From the NCBI RefSeq assembly GCF_943913955.1, contig NZ_CALUAE010000007.1, positions 41,293 through 105,292 on the forward strand: 64,000 nucleotides of DNA, given 5' to 3'. The first letter of the stretch is position 1, and each line of letters begins with the position of its first letter. Source of the stretch: Mycolicibacterium bacteremicum. GTDB lineage: Bacteria > Actinomycetota > Actinomycetes > Mycobacteriales > Mycobacteriaceae. A program made the position numbers and the translations under genes. The notes beneath the pieces are model-generated. The model was not told where the DNA came from. It did no database searches and saw nothing but the letters and a program-made list of their open reading frames with translations. This document shows, piece after piece, positions 1-7,542 of the stretch.

Positions 1-137
1 TAGTAGGCCGTCCACAGACCGGTGTATCCGGCCCCGATGATGGCCACGTCGACATCGATCGAACCGGTCAGCGCGGGGCGGGGCTGCGGAATGCCGAGCT
101 GTTGCCACCAGAACGAGACACCGCCGTTGACGGTCAC
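1..137 (-). CDS. FAD-dependent oxidoreductase, N-terminal part (cut by window edge)
   Basis: Only about 45 residues are visible. They begin at a GTG whose bases overlap the stop of the upstream SIS gene (GTGA), so the two are translationally coupled. Around residues 26-33 lies a Rossmann dinucleotide-binding signature, AIIGAGYTGLWTA, typical of the DAO family (glycine, sarcosine or gamma-glutamylputrescine oxidases). The same signature occurs in the FAD oxidase at 4429, so the locus has two related flavoenzymes. It is the last visible gene of the leftward TetR/glycosyltransferase/kinase/SIS operon. The substrate cannot be inferred from this fragment. Confidence 0.8.
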   Translation of the reverse strand, partial: MTVNGGVSFWWQQLGIPQPRPALTGSIDVDVAIIGAGYTGLWTAY

Positions 138-1126
138 TGCGCACCCGCCGATTCCGGCCGGGACGACTGGGCCTGCCAGGCGCGTGCGGCCAGCAGTTCG
201 GGCACCAGCGTCTCGGTGAGCAACCGCACGTCGTCGTCGGTGTCACCCGGGTAGCGCAGCGTGGCGGTGGCACCCGCGACATCGCCACCGACGCCGACGA
301 CCGTGGTCTTCCGCGGCCCGGTCCACTCGACCATCTGCGCCTCCCAGGCCGACCCGGCGAACACCAGCATCCGCAGGTCGGAGTTCTTCGTCCGGTACAC
401 GTCCACGTGACTCCAGTCGCCGGTCTCGCAACCGATCGCACTGCGCCGCGGCCCCTCCCGCAGCATCAGCGCACCCTGCTGGGCGGAGGAGAATCGTCGT
501 GCCGGCGCGCACAGCTGGATCTCGTCGGGACCCAACAGTTTCTGCGCGATCTCGGGCAGCCAGTTGTCCTCCTCGGCCAGCAGCCATTCGGCGGCGTGCG
601 CGGCCGCTCGGACGGTGCGCACCAGGGTGTCGACCGGCGTGCCGGTGAGATGGCATTCCAGCGCCAGGAACAACGCCAGCGTGTGCGCGAAGCTGCGGCA
701 GGCGACCCCGCCGCCCTCCGGGCCGGCCACCAGATCGACCGTTGCCGAGCACTGTTCGGTGATGGCGGAGCCGGGTGTATTGGTCAGTGCCACCGTGGTC
801 GTGGTGGGGTCGATGCGCCGCAACGCGTCCAGGGTCTCCACCGACCCGCCCGTCGCGGAGGTCGCGACGACCAGCGTCGTGGGCCCCCACTGCGGCAGCA
901 GATCGGTCGAGGCGATATCGGACACGGCGCACACGCCGCGGGCGCGCAATCGGGCTGCCGCGACGCCACCGGCATACGCCGAGGACCCCATCCCGAGGTA
1001 GGCGACCCGGTCGATACCGGCCGGCACCACGTCGGCCCAGGGGTTGTGCGCGGCCAGCCCCTCGGCCAGCGCGGTCAGCGTCTCGGGCTTGCGGGCCAGG
1101 TCCCCGGCGAACTCATCGGGATTCAT
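134..1126 (-). CDS. SIS-domain sugar isomerase/deaminase-like protein
   Basis: A protein of 330 aa resembling the double-SIS isomerase half of GlmS and AgaS-type aminosugar isomerases/deaminases. GMGSSAYAGG near residue 45 and TSATGGSVETLDALR near 90 match the sugar-phosphate-binding loops of SIS domains. I chose ATG 1126 because AAAGG lies 8 nt upstream; an upstream in-frame GTG at 1135 is the alternative. The 5' end overlaps the kinase gene, and the 3' end overlaps the next oxidoreductase by 4 nt. Next to a glucosamine-kinase-like gene, a role on an amino-sugar phosphate such as glucosamine-6-phosphate is a reasonable inference. No glutaminase domain is present, so this is not GlmS. Confidence 0.75.
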   Translation of the reverse strand: MNPDEFAGDLARKPETLTALAEGLAAHNPWADVVPAGIDRVAYLGMGSSAYAGGVAAARLRARGVCAVSDIASTDLLPQWGPTTLVVATSATGGSVETLDALRRIDPTTTTVALTNTPGSAITEQCSATVDLVAGPEGGGVACRSFAHTLALFLALECHLTGTPVDTLVRTVRAAAHAAEWLLAEEDNWLPEIAQKLLGPDEIQLCAPARRFSSAQQGALMLREGPRRSAIGCETGDWSHVDVYRTKNSDLRMLVFAGSAWEAQMVEWTGPRKTTVVGVGGDVAGATATLRYPGDTDDDVRLLTETLVPELLAARAWQAQSSRPESAGAQ

Positions 1127-2327
1127 GGTCGTCACCTTTCAGAAGGGCGGGCAGTGCGGCATCCGGCACGTACATCCACCGGGGCAGATGCCGTCCTGCG
1201 TAGACGATTTCGCGTAACACCTGCTGGAGTCGGAAGGCGCCCACGGCGTGGGCGGTGAACAGGTGCAGATGGCCGTTCTCGGCGAGGCGGGCCGTGTAGG
1301 AGTCCAGGAAGGCGGCCCGGGCGGCGCGGCCGGTGCGGCGCAACGAGATCGGGTCGAGTTCGTGGTACCTGGGCACCACGATCTCGACGTGGGCCAGCGA
1401 CTGCACCATGCCCGCCACGTCGAGCGCGGCCGGCGCGGGTAGCGCCCGCTGCCCCGGTGGCAGTATCGGGTTGCCGTCGAAATCGGTGATGACGAACCGG
1501 TCCTGACTGCGCAGCACCTGGCCGACGTGCAGATCACCGTGCGCGTCCAGGATGGGTACGCCGACGAGGTCGCCGATACCGGCCAGCGTGTCCGCGATCT
1601 CGGCACCGTGTCCGTCCAGCACGGCCGCAGTGTCCGGTCCGGCCAGTGCTGTTGCCGCCGCCAGGGTTTCGCGCGCACCGTCGAGCCAGCGACCGGCATC
1701 CCCGGCTGTCGACACGGTGACGGTGGCGGCCAGTGCGGTGTGCATGTCGGCGACGGCGACACCCACCTCGGCGCACGCGGTGGTGGCCGGGCGCGGATCA
1801 CCCGCCTTGGTGGCTGCCGCGAACAGTTCGATGCCCCAGGTCCACCCGTCGCTGGCCGCGGGCAGGTAGGCACTCACGCTGGCCACCAGGGTTTCGGCGC
1901 CCCCCGCGGGCTGCCAGGTCACCAGCCCCCACGGTGCGGGCATCGCCGTGAAACCGGCCGCGGTCAGCGTCGACAACCGGCCGGGCGCCGGATGCGGTCC
2001 GGGCTCGAGGTGGGTTGCCCACTTGACCACCGCCGCGTCGCCGACGATGACGGATTCGTTGGTCTGGTCGACGGTGATGGCGCGCTCGCCGCCGGTGTCG
2101 CGGCGTCCGGCCCAGGACGTGATCAGGAACCGGCCCTGCGCGGTCCGTCCGGGTGCCCGGGTGAGCAGGCGGATCAACGCTTCCGCCGTGCCGTCACCGG
2201 CGACCGCGCGGCGCCAACCACCGTGCTCCGAGCGGGCCGGCACGGCCGACAGGGCGCCGTCGGTGTTGATGACGGCCAGGGCGTGGCCGTCACCGAGAAC
2301 CAACAGATCGGACGGGTCGAGGTACAC
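1113..2327 (-). CDS. maltokinase-fold kinase, probable glucosamine kinase (GlcNK-like)
   Basis: A 404-aa protein with an aminoglycoside-phosphotransferase-like C-lobe. The catalytic loop HGDLHVGQ is at residues 263-270 and the metal-binding DFDGNP at 282-287; VVKW near 100 supplies a candidate ATP-binding lysine. The N-terminal cap resembles that of maltokinases. Actinobacterial maltokinase relatives have been shown to be glucosamine kinases, and the adjacent SIS gene fits that better than trehalose metabolism, since there is no treS or glgE nearby. The start is a GTG only 2 nt after the glycosyltransferase stop. Maltose or another amino sugar as substrate cannot be excluded. Confidence 0.65.
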   Translation of the reverse strand: MYLDPSDLLVLGDGHALAVINTDGALSAVPARSEHGGWRRAVAGDGTAEALIRLLTRAPGRTAQGRFLITSWAGRRDTGGERAITVDQTNESVIVGDAAVVKWATHLEPGPHPAPGRLSTLTAAGFTAMPAPWGLVTWQPAGGAETLVASVSAYLPAASDGWTWGIELFAAATKAGDPRPATTACAEVGVAVADMHTALAATVTVSTAGDAGRWLDGARETLAAATALAGPDTAAVLDGHGAEIADTLAGIGDLVGVPILDAHGDLHVGQVLRSQDRFVITDFDGNPILPPGQRALPAPAALDVAGMVQSLAHVEIVVPRYHELDPISLRRTGRAARAAFLDSYTARLAENGHLHLFTAHAVGAFRLQQVLREIVYAGRHLPRWMYVPDAALPALLKGDDHESR

Positions 2328-2329
2328 GG

Positions 2330-3646
2330 TCAGGTCGCGGCCGCCCGGTGGGTGTGCCCGATGCGTTCGATGACGTCGGCGGCCACCCGCAGCCCGTCCC
2401 GCTCGCGCACCGCGGCACCGATGGCCGCGACGCGGTTTCGCATCTGCGTGTCGGCCAGGATGCGGTCGAGTGCGCCGATGAGTTCCTCGTCGGCGAAGTG
2501 GTAGGTGTCCAGGCGGACACCCAGGCCGAGTTCGTCGATGCGCTGGGCATTTTCGTACTGGTCCCAGAACAGCGGCAGCACGATCAATGGCTTGCCGAAG
2601 TGCAGTGACTCGGTGGTGGTGTTGTTGCCGCCGTGCGAGATGACGGCGTCGACCAACGGGATGATCCTGGTCTGCGGCAGCATCTGTGCGCCGGTCATGT
2701 TGTCGGGCAACGTGATCTTGTCGGCCTGCGGGCCCTTGCTGACGATGAAGCGGTGTGGTGTCCGGCCGAGCACGTCCACCAACCGCTGCATGAGTGCCAC
2801 ATCGGCCGACCCCAGCGATCCCAGCGACAGGAACACCAGTGCGCTGTCCGCGGGCCGGTCGGCCATGGCCGCGGGTAATACGTAGTCCTCGTCGGTTTCC
2901 CGGACACTGGAATCCAGACGCGTCCAGGATGCGTCCAGGGGGCGACGGTCGATGTAGTCGGCCTCGGCGGGGTAGACGTAGAGTCCGGCCGCCATATCGC
3001 GGGGCATGAACTCCAGGTCGGGTAGCGCGGCGCCACCCTGGGCCTGTACCCAGTCGTTGAAGTCGGCCCAGAGCGGGCGCAGCATGCGGTCGAATTCGGC
3101 GCGGTAGGCCTCCCAGGCGGCGGGGTCATCGCTGGGTAGCCCGGAGAAGGGCGGCGGGACAGCGCTTCCCGGGATCTCCAGCGGGCTGCAGGACACGATG
3201 CGCACGAAGGGCTTGCCGGCCGTCGTCAGCGCCGGGAAGATCACCACGTTGTCCTCGACGATCACATCGGGTCGATGGGTGGCGATGATCTGCCGCAGGC
3301 GCGGCTCGCAGTACTTCGCCCCGTCGATGAGCGCCTGATAGGTCGGCACGATGAAGGTCTCGAGCTGCTCGATGGTCGGTTTGGCGAACTCCGGCGCGGT
3401 TTCGGCGATGAAGTCGGTCCAGAACTGACCGGCGTCCTCTTCGGCACCGTCGGTCGCCGGGGGCGCCAGGTCCACGAGTTCCTCGATGAAGCCGTACTTC
3501 TCGATCTTGCCGGCCCACGAGGACTCGGCGGCGAAGACGATCGTGTGCCCGCGCTCGCGCAGCTTGGCGGCCACGCCGATGCACTGATTGGTCGGTCCGT
3601 ATGCCGATTCCGGCCAGAACATCACGGTCAACGGTTCGGTCATCAT
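2330..3646 (-). CDS. MGT/UGT-family glycosyltransferase (GT1)
   Basis: A 438-aa GT-B glycosyltransferase of the macrolide/UDP-glucuronosyltransferase type. The N-terminus (PLTVMFWPESAYGPTNQC) is the acceptor-side Rossmann half with a GHT element near residue 33. The C-terminal donor-binding signature runs SHGGNNTTTESLHFGKPLI, followed by a DQYENA motif. The start is one of two tandem ATGs (3646 or 3643) behind AAAGGA. The gene lies 16 nt after the TetR stop and 2 nt before the kinase, so it belongs to one operon. GT1 enzymes of this type usually glycosylate lipids or small hydrophobic molecules; the acceptor is unknown. Confidence 0.8.
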   Translation of the reverse strand: MMTEPLTVMFWPESAYGPTNQCIGVAAKLRERGHTIVFAAESSWAGKIEKYGFIEELVDLAPPATDGAEEDAGQFWTDFIAETAPEFAKPTIEQLETFIVPTYQALIDGAKYCEPRLRQIIATHRPDVIVEDNVVIFPALTTAGKPFVRIVSCSPLEIPGSAVPPPFSGLPSDDPAAWEAYRAEFDRMLRPLWADFNDWVQAQGGAALPDLEFMPRDMAAGLYVYPAEADYIDRRPLDASWTRLDSSVRETDEDYVLPAAMADRPADSALVFLSLGSLGSADVALMQRLVDVLGRTPHRFIVSKGPQADKITLPDNMTGAQMLPQTRIIPLVDAVISHGGNNTTTESLHFGKPLIVLPLFWDQYENAQRIDELGLGVRLDTYHFADEELIGALDRILADTQMRNRVAAIGAAVRERDGLRVAADVIERIGHTHRAAAT

Positions 3647-3662
3647 GGTCCTTTCACCGATG

Positions 3663-4268
3663 TCAGGGGCGGGTGCGCGGAAGCGGATGAGCGGTGGCCA
3701 CGCGTGCATAATCGAGAATCAGGTCGATGCTGGCGTTGGCATCGAGGCTGGGATGGCGGGCCACCATGCGGTAGCCGTAGGCATCTTCGAGCGCGACGAT
3801 GTTGCGGGCGATCGCCAGCGATGGCGATGCCAGGGTGAAGGTCCCCTGCGCGGCGCCGGACTCCAGGATCACCTGATACATCGCCACCTGCCGGTCGAAG
3901 AGTGCGGTCAGCAGGACCGCATACGAGGGGTACCTGCCTGCGGCGCCGCCCAATTCGCAGAGCAGCTTGACGGCGGGATCGTCGGAGTCCACGGGCAGCC
4001 CGGATTCGATCGTCATGACCAGGCGACGATCCGGTTCGGCCACGCCCTCGATGGCCCGCATCCGTTCGTCGTAGAACCGCTCCATGCCGGCCCGGTTGGC
4101 CTCGACGAGCAGCGTCTGCACATCGGGGAAGTGGTAGAGCACGGCGCCGGAGGTCAGCCCGGCTTCGGCGGCGACCTGCTTCAACTGCACGTCGGCGCCA
4201 TGCTTCATGACGGCGCGCTGGGCTGCATGCAGCAGCTTCGCCCGCCGTTCGGAACGACTGACCGGCAC
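3663..4268 (-). CDS. TetR-family transcriptional regulator
   Basis: A 201-aa regulator with a TetR-type helix-turn-helix in the first 55 residues (QVAAEAGLTSGAVLYHFPDVQTLL) and a divergent ligand-binding C-terminal domain. The GTG start at 4268 is preceded by AGGAGG 8 nt upstream; the longer ATG reading frame has no comparable site. It heads the leftward operon and faces the FAD oxidase gene across a 160-bp divergent region containing a 15-bp palindrome, so autoregulation and control of both sides is the natural inference. Its ligand is unknown. Confidence 0.85.
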   Translation of the reverse strand: MPVSRSERRAKLLHAAQRAVMKHGADVQLKQVAAEAGLTSGAVLYHFPDVQTLLVEANRAGMERFYDERMRAIEGVAEPDRRLVMTIESGLPVDSDDPAVKLLCELGGAAGRYPSYAVLLTALFDRQVAMYQVILESGAAQGTFTLASPSLAIARNIVALEDAYGYRMVARHPSLDANASIDLILDYARVATAHPLPRTRP

Positions 4269-4338
4269 CCGTGGAACCTCCTGGCAACGTGTTCCGGTCA
4301 CTCTGCCACGAGTCGGCCGATGATGCGCGGTTTTCCTG

Positions 4339-4353
4339 AACTGTAAATCAGTT
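4339..4353. promoter_or_regulatory. palindrome in divergent promoter region (candidate TetR operator)
   Basis: AACTG-TAAAT-CAGTT is a perfect 5-bp inverted repeat with a 5-nt spacer, lying 70 bp before the TetR start and 75 bp before the oxidase start. The nine-mer AACTGATTT on its minus strand recurs at 7299-7307, upstream of the permease. Position and symmetry suggest an operator; the regulator is inferred. Confidence 0.4.
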
Positions 4354-4391
4354 TTATGTTGACAACAGCATCTGATGTGCGAATTCAGCGC

Positions 4392-4420
4392 TTGCCAAGA
4401 CTGAAGGTTGGTGCAACTAT
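4392..4420 (+). promoter_or_regulatory. weak sigma-A-like promoter for the FAD oxidase
   Basis: TTGCCA (4392-4397), a 17-nt spacer, then AACTAT (4415-4420). The predicted start of transcription is only a few bases before the ATG at 4429, which would give an almost leaderless mRNA; no clear Shine-Dalgarno is present, consistent with that. The -10 match is poor. Confidence 0.3.
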
Positions 4421-4428
4421 CACTCGCC

Positions 4429-5811
4429 ATGAGTGCCGATCTGCGGGACGCCGAGCCACGCCCGGTGTGGTGGGACGGCGCCGACACCGGCCCCCGCACC
4501 GGGCCGCCGGCGGCTCGGTGCAACGCCGACCTGGTGATCATCGGCGCCGGTTACACCGGTCTGTGGGCGGCTATAGAGGCGCTCACCGACGACCCCTCGC
4601 TCGATGTGGTCGTCCTGGAACAGGACTGGGTCGGCTCGGCCGCCTCGGGACGCAACGGTGGATTCGTCTCGGAATCCTTGACCCACGGCATCGCCCACGG
4701 CGAGGCGATGTGGCCCGATGAGGTCGACGAACTGATGCGTCTCGGCCGCCAGAACGTCTCGCAGATCGTCGAATTCGTCGAGCGGCACGGTATCGACGCC
4801 GACCTGCGCATGGTGGGCAAGACGACCCTGGCCCGCACCACCCACCAGGCGGACGCGCTGCGCGCCGCGGTGCACACGCATACCCGCCGCGGCGAGAAGG
4901 TCGAATTCCTAGACCGCGCGGCGGTCCGCGCCGATATCGATTCACCGGCCTTCGTGGCCGGGCTGCGCACCTACTCGGGCGGGCTGGTCGACCCGATGGC
5001 ACTGGTGCAGGGGCTGCGCCGGGTTGCCGAGTCCATGGGAGCGCGGATCTTCGAACGGACCCGCGCCACCGGTCTGCGCGCGTCACCAGGTGGGCTGACC
5101 GTCGCGACCGATCGCGCCCAGGTCCGGTGTGCCCGGGTACTACTGGCCTCCAACGCCTTTCCGCCGCTGCTGCGCCGGCTCAAGGCGTGGGTGCTGCCCG
5201 TCTACGACTACGTGCTCGCGACGGCGCCGCTGTCCGGTGAGCAACTGGCGCGGGTGGGCTGGAGCCAGAATCAGGGACTCACCGATGCGGGCAACGAGTT
5301 CCACTACTTCCGGCGCACCCGCGATGACCGCATCCTGTGGGGTGGCTACGACGCGGTCTATCACTTCGGTAACCGGGTCGGGTCCGAACTTGAGCTGCGC
5401 GACGCCTCACACCGGCTGCTGGCGCAACACTTCCGGCAGACGTTCCCGCAACTGCACGATGTGCCGTTCACGCACCGCTGGGGCGGGGTCATCGATACGA
5501 CCAGTCGCTTCACGCCGATCTTCGGGACCGCCCATCAGGGTCGGGTGGCCTATGCGGTCGGGTTCACCGGCCTGGGGGTGGCCTCCACACGGTTCGGCGC
5601 GCGTGTCGCATTGGATCTGCTGGCGGGCCGGCACACCGAACGGACCCGTCTGAAGGCGGTCACCGGGATGGCGGTGCCCTTCCCGCCCGAGCCGCTGCGC
5701 TGGCCGGCCGTCGCGCTGACGCGCGCCGCACTGGCCCGCGAGGACGAAACCGGCCGGCGGGGAACGCTGCTGCGCGTTCTCGACCGGTTCGGCGTGGGTT
5801 TCAACAGCTGA
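4429..5811 (+). CDS. DAO-family FAD oxidoreductase (amine/gamma-glutamylputrescine oxidase-like)
   Basis: A 460-aa flavoenzyme. The FAD-binding GAGYTG is at residues 39-44, and GSAASGRNGGFVS near 75 is the usual second FAD contact of DAO-type amine oxidases such as PuuB. The late motif near residue 390 (FTGLGVASTRFGARVALDLL) completes the FAD fold. It is followed 14 nt later by an aldehyde dehydrogenase, the expected next step if the product is an aldehyde, and then by an APC permease. This supports amine or amino-acid uptake and oxidation. The exact substrate (putrescine derivative, ethanolamine, N-methyl amino acid) is not readable from the sequence. Confidence 0.8.
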   Translation: MSADLRDAEPRPVWWDGADTGPRTGPPAARCNADLVIIGAGYTGLWAAIEALTDDPSLDVVVLEQDWVGSAASGRNGGFVSESLTHGIAHGEAMWPDEVDELMRLGRQNVSQIVEFVERHGIDADLRMVGKTTLARTTHQADALRAAVHTHTRRGEKVEFLDRAAVRADIDSPAFVAGLRTYSGGLVDPMALVQGLRRVAESMGARIFERTRATGLRASPGGLTVATDRAQVRCARVLLASNAFPPLLRRLKAWVLPVYDYVLATAPLSGEQLARVGWSQNQGLTDAGNEFHYFRRTRDDRILWGGYDAVYHFGNRVGSELELRDASHRLLAQHFRQTFPQLHDVPFTHRWGGVIDTTSRFTPIFGTAHQGRVAYAVGFTGLGVASTRFGARVALDLLAGRHTERTRLKAVTGMAVPFPPEPLRWPAVALTRAALAREDETGRRGTLLRVLDRFGVGFNS

Positions 5812-5825
5812 GGAGCGGGAGCACG

Positions 5826-7283
5826 ATGATCGCAGGACGATTCCACCGGGGCCGACGTGTCGAAGGCGACGGCGGCAGCCGGGTGCTGGTCGATCCGGCC
5901 ACCGGCGAGCCGACCGGTACGGTCGCCGAGGCGTCGGCTGCCGATGCCGATGCCGCGGTTGCCGCGGCAGCCGACGCGTTCGGCCCATGGTCGCAGCGCC
6001 CGGCGGGGGAGCGGGCCAGGGTGATCCTGCGCTGGGCCGACCTGATCGACGAACACGCCGAACAGCTCACCGCGCTGGAGGTGGCCGAGACCGGGAAGCC
6101 GGCGGCCGTCTTCCGGGACGGCGAATTGCCCTTCGGCACCGACAATCTGCGGTTCTTCGCCGGCGCCGCGCGGTCTCTGGAGGAGACCGGTGCGGGGGTG
6201 CTCAGCGCGGGCTACACCTCGATGATCGTCCGCAGGCCGGTCGGTCCGGTCGTGGGCATCGCACCGTGGAACTTCCCGTTGATCATGGGGCTGTGGAAGA
6301 TCGGGCCGGCGATCGCCACCGGTAACACCATCGTAATCAAGCCCGCCCCGACGACCCCGAGCAGCACGCTGTATCTGGCCGAACTCGCCGTCGAGGCCGG
6401 CCTGCCCGCCGGTGTCCTGGAGGTCGTCACCGGCGCCGAGGACGTCGGTCAACGACTGGTCGCCGACCCGCGGGTGCAGCTGATCTCGATCACCGGGTCG
6501 ACGCGGGCGGGCCGGCAGGTGATGTCCGCCGCGGCCACCCGCGGCGCCCGGGTCCACCTCGAATTGGGCGGCAAGGCACCGTGTCTGGTGTTCGAGGACG
6601 CCGATCTCGACGGTGCCGCGCACGGTATCGCGATGGGCGCGACGTACAACTCGGGTCAGGACTGTACGGCGGCCACCCGGGTGTACGCCCACGCTGACAT
6701 CTTCGATGAGCTGGTCGAGAAGATCGCCGCGCAGTTCGCCGCCATCCGGGTGGGGGATCCGCATGATCCCGACACCGATATCGGGCCGCTGATCGGGGTG
6801 CAGCATCGGGACCGGGTGCACGGATTCGTCGACCGTGCGGTCCGCGCGGGTGCCGCGGTGCGCACCGGCGGTGCCATCCCGGAGGGCCGCGGCGCCTACT
6901 ACCCGCCGACACTTGTCACCGGGGCCGCCCAGGCCGACGAGATCGTGCAGGACGAGGTGTTCGGACCGGTGTTGGTGGCCTTGCCCTTTGCGGATGAACA
7001 GCAGGCGATCGAACTGGCCAACGACTGCCGGTACGGTTTGGCGTCCTCGGTGTGGACCCTCGACGGTGCCCGCTCGCTGCGGGTGGCCCATGCCATCGAG
7101 GCGGGCGTGACCTGGGTCAACGATCACCTGCCGATCGCGTCGGAAGCTCCACACGGCGGGGTGAAGGCCAGTGGCTTCGGCAAGGACATGAGCCAGGCTG
7201 CGGTCGCCGAATACACCGTGGCACGCCACATCATGGTCAAACACGCTGCCCGGGCGGCCAACACGTCATTCCGTCCCGCCTGA
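5826..7283 (+). CDS. NAD(P)-dependent aldehyde dehydrogenase
   Basis: A 485-aa ALDH of the betaine/aminobutyraldehyde type. It has APWNFPL near residue 146, the cofactor loop ITGSTRAG near 222, the catalytic base in HLELGGK (Glu246) and the nucleophile in NSGQDC (Cys280). The length is normal and all core residues are present. It lies 14 nt downstream of the FAD oxidase with GAGGAGCGGGAGC before the ATG, so the oxidase product is the likely substrate, giving the corresponding acid. The long antisense reading frame across this gene is a shadow. Confidence 0.9.
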   Translation: MIAGRFHRGRRVEGDGGSRVLVDPATGEPTGTVAEASAADADAAVAAAADAFGPWSQRPAGERARVILRWADLIDEHAEQLTALEVAETGKPAAVFRDGELPFGTDNLRFFAGAARSLEETGAGVLSAGYTSMIVRRPVGPVVGIAPWNFPLIMGLWKIGPAIATGNTIVIKPAPTTPSSTLYLAELAVEAGLPAGVLEVVTGAEDVGQRLVADPRVQLISITGSTRAGRQVMSAAATRGARVHLELGGKAPCLVFEDADLDGAAHGIAMGATYNSGQDCTAATRVYAHADIFDELVEKIAAQFAAIRVGDPHDPDTDIGPLIGVQHRDRVHGFVDRAVRAGAAVRTGGAIPEGRGAYYPPTLVTGAAQADEIVQDEVFGPVLVALPFADEQQAIELANDCRYGLASSVWTLDGARSLRVAHAIEAGVTWVNDHLPIASEAPHGGVKASGFGKDMSQAAVAEYTVARHIMVKHAARAANTSFRPA

Positions 7284-7307
7284 AATTTCATAGCTGACAA
7301 CTGATTT
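7281..7307 (+). promoter_or_regulatory. TGAAATTTCA palindrome and repeat of the AACTGATTT motif
   Basis: TGAAATTTCA at 7281-7290 is a perfect 10-bp palindrome beginning at the aldehyde dehydrogenase stop. AACTGATTT follows at 7299-7307, the same nine-mer as one arm plus spacer of the palindrome at 4339-4353. Both lie upstream of the permease promoter, which suggests a shared regulator, but a chance nine-mer match cannot be excluded. Confidence 0.3.
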
Positions 7308-7380
7308 CACCTGCCGCTGCCGCGGCGGGTGACAGGCATGTGATCAGGTCGTCGATGATGAACGAAATGTGTTGTAGCGG

Positions 7381-7409
7381 TTGCGAGTTCGGTGCCGCCG
7401 CTCTAATCT
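7381..7409 (+). promoter_or_regulatory. sigma-A-type promoter for the APC permease
   Basis: TTGCGA (7381-7386), exactly 17 nt, then TAATCT (7404-7409). This puts transcription start near 7416 and gives a leader of about 125 nt. The intergenic stretch 7284-7542 holds no gene beyond this. Confidence 0.5.
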
Positions 7410-7542
7410 GTGACCGACGCCACGTCACCGGGTCGCCGGCCTCGCGGTGCGTCTGACTTCCACCGCACGATTCACCGCCGAATCGTCGCTTCCAGCCGAG
7501 CGAGATCACGAATCGCTCAACCCTTTTCGGAGGTTCGATTCC

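Noticed and set aside
5550..7244. 564-aa frame on the minus strand opposite the oxidase and aldehyde dehydrogenase genes
   Set aside because: Composition is His/Arg/Gly-rich as expected of the antisense of high-GC coding DNA; the plus-strand genes carry complete catalytic motifs.
7447..7542. In-frame upstream extension of the permease gene
   Set aside because: No ribosome-binding site and a non-membrane, Ser/Thr/Arg-rich sequence; GGAGG precedes the ATG at 7543.
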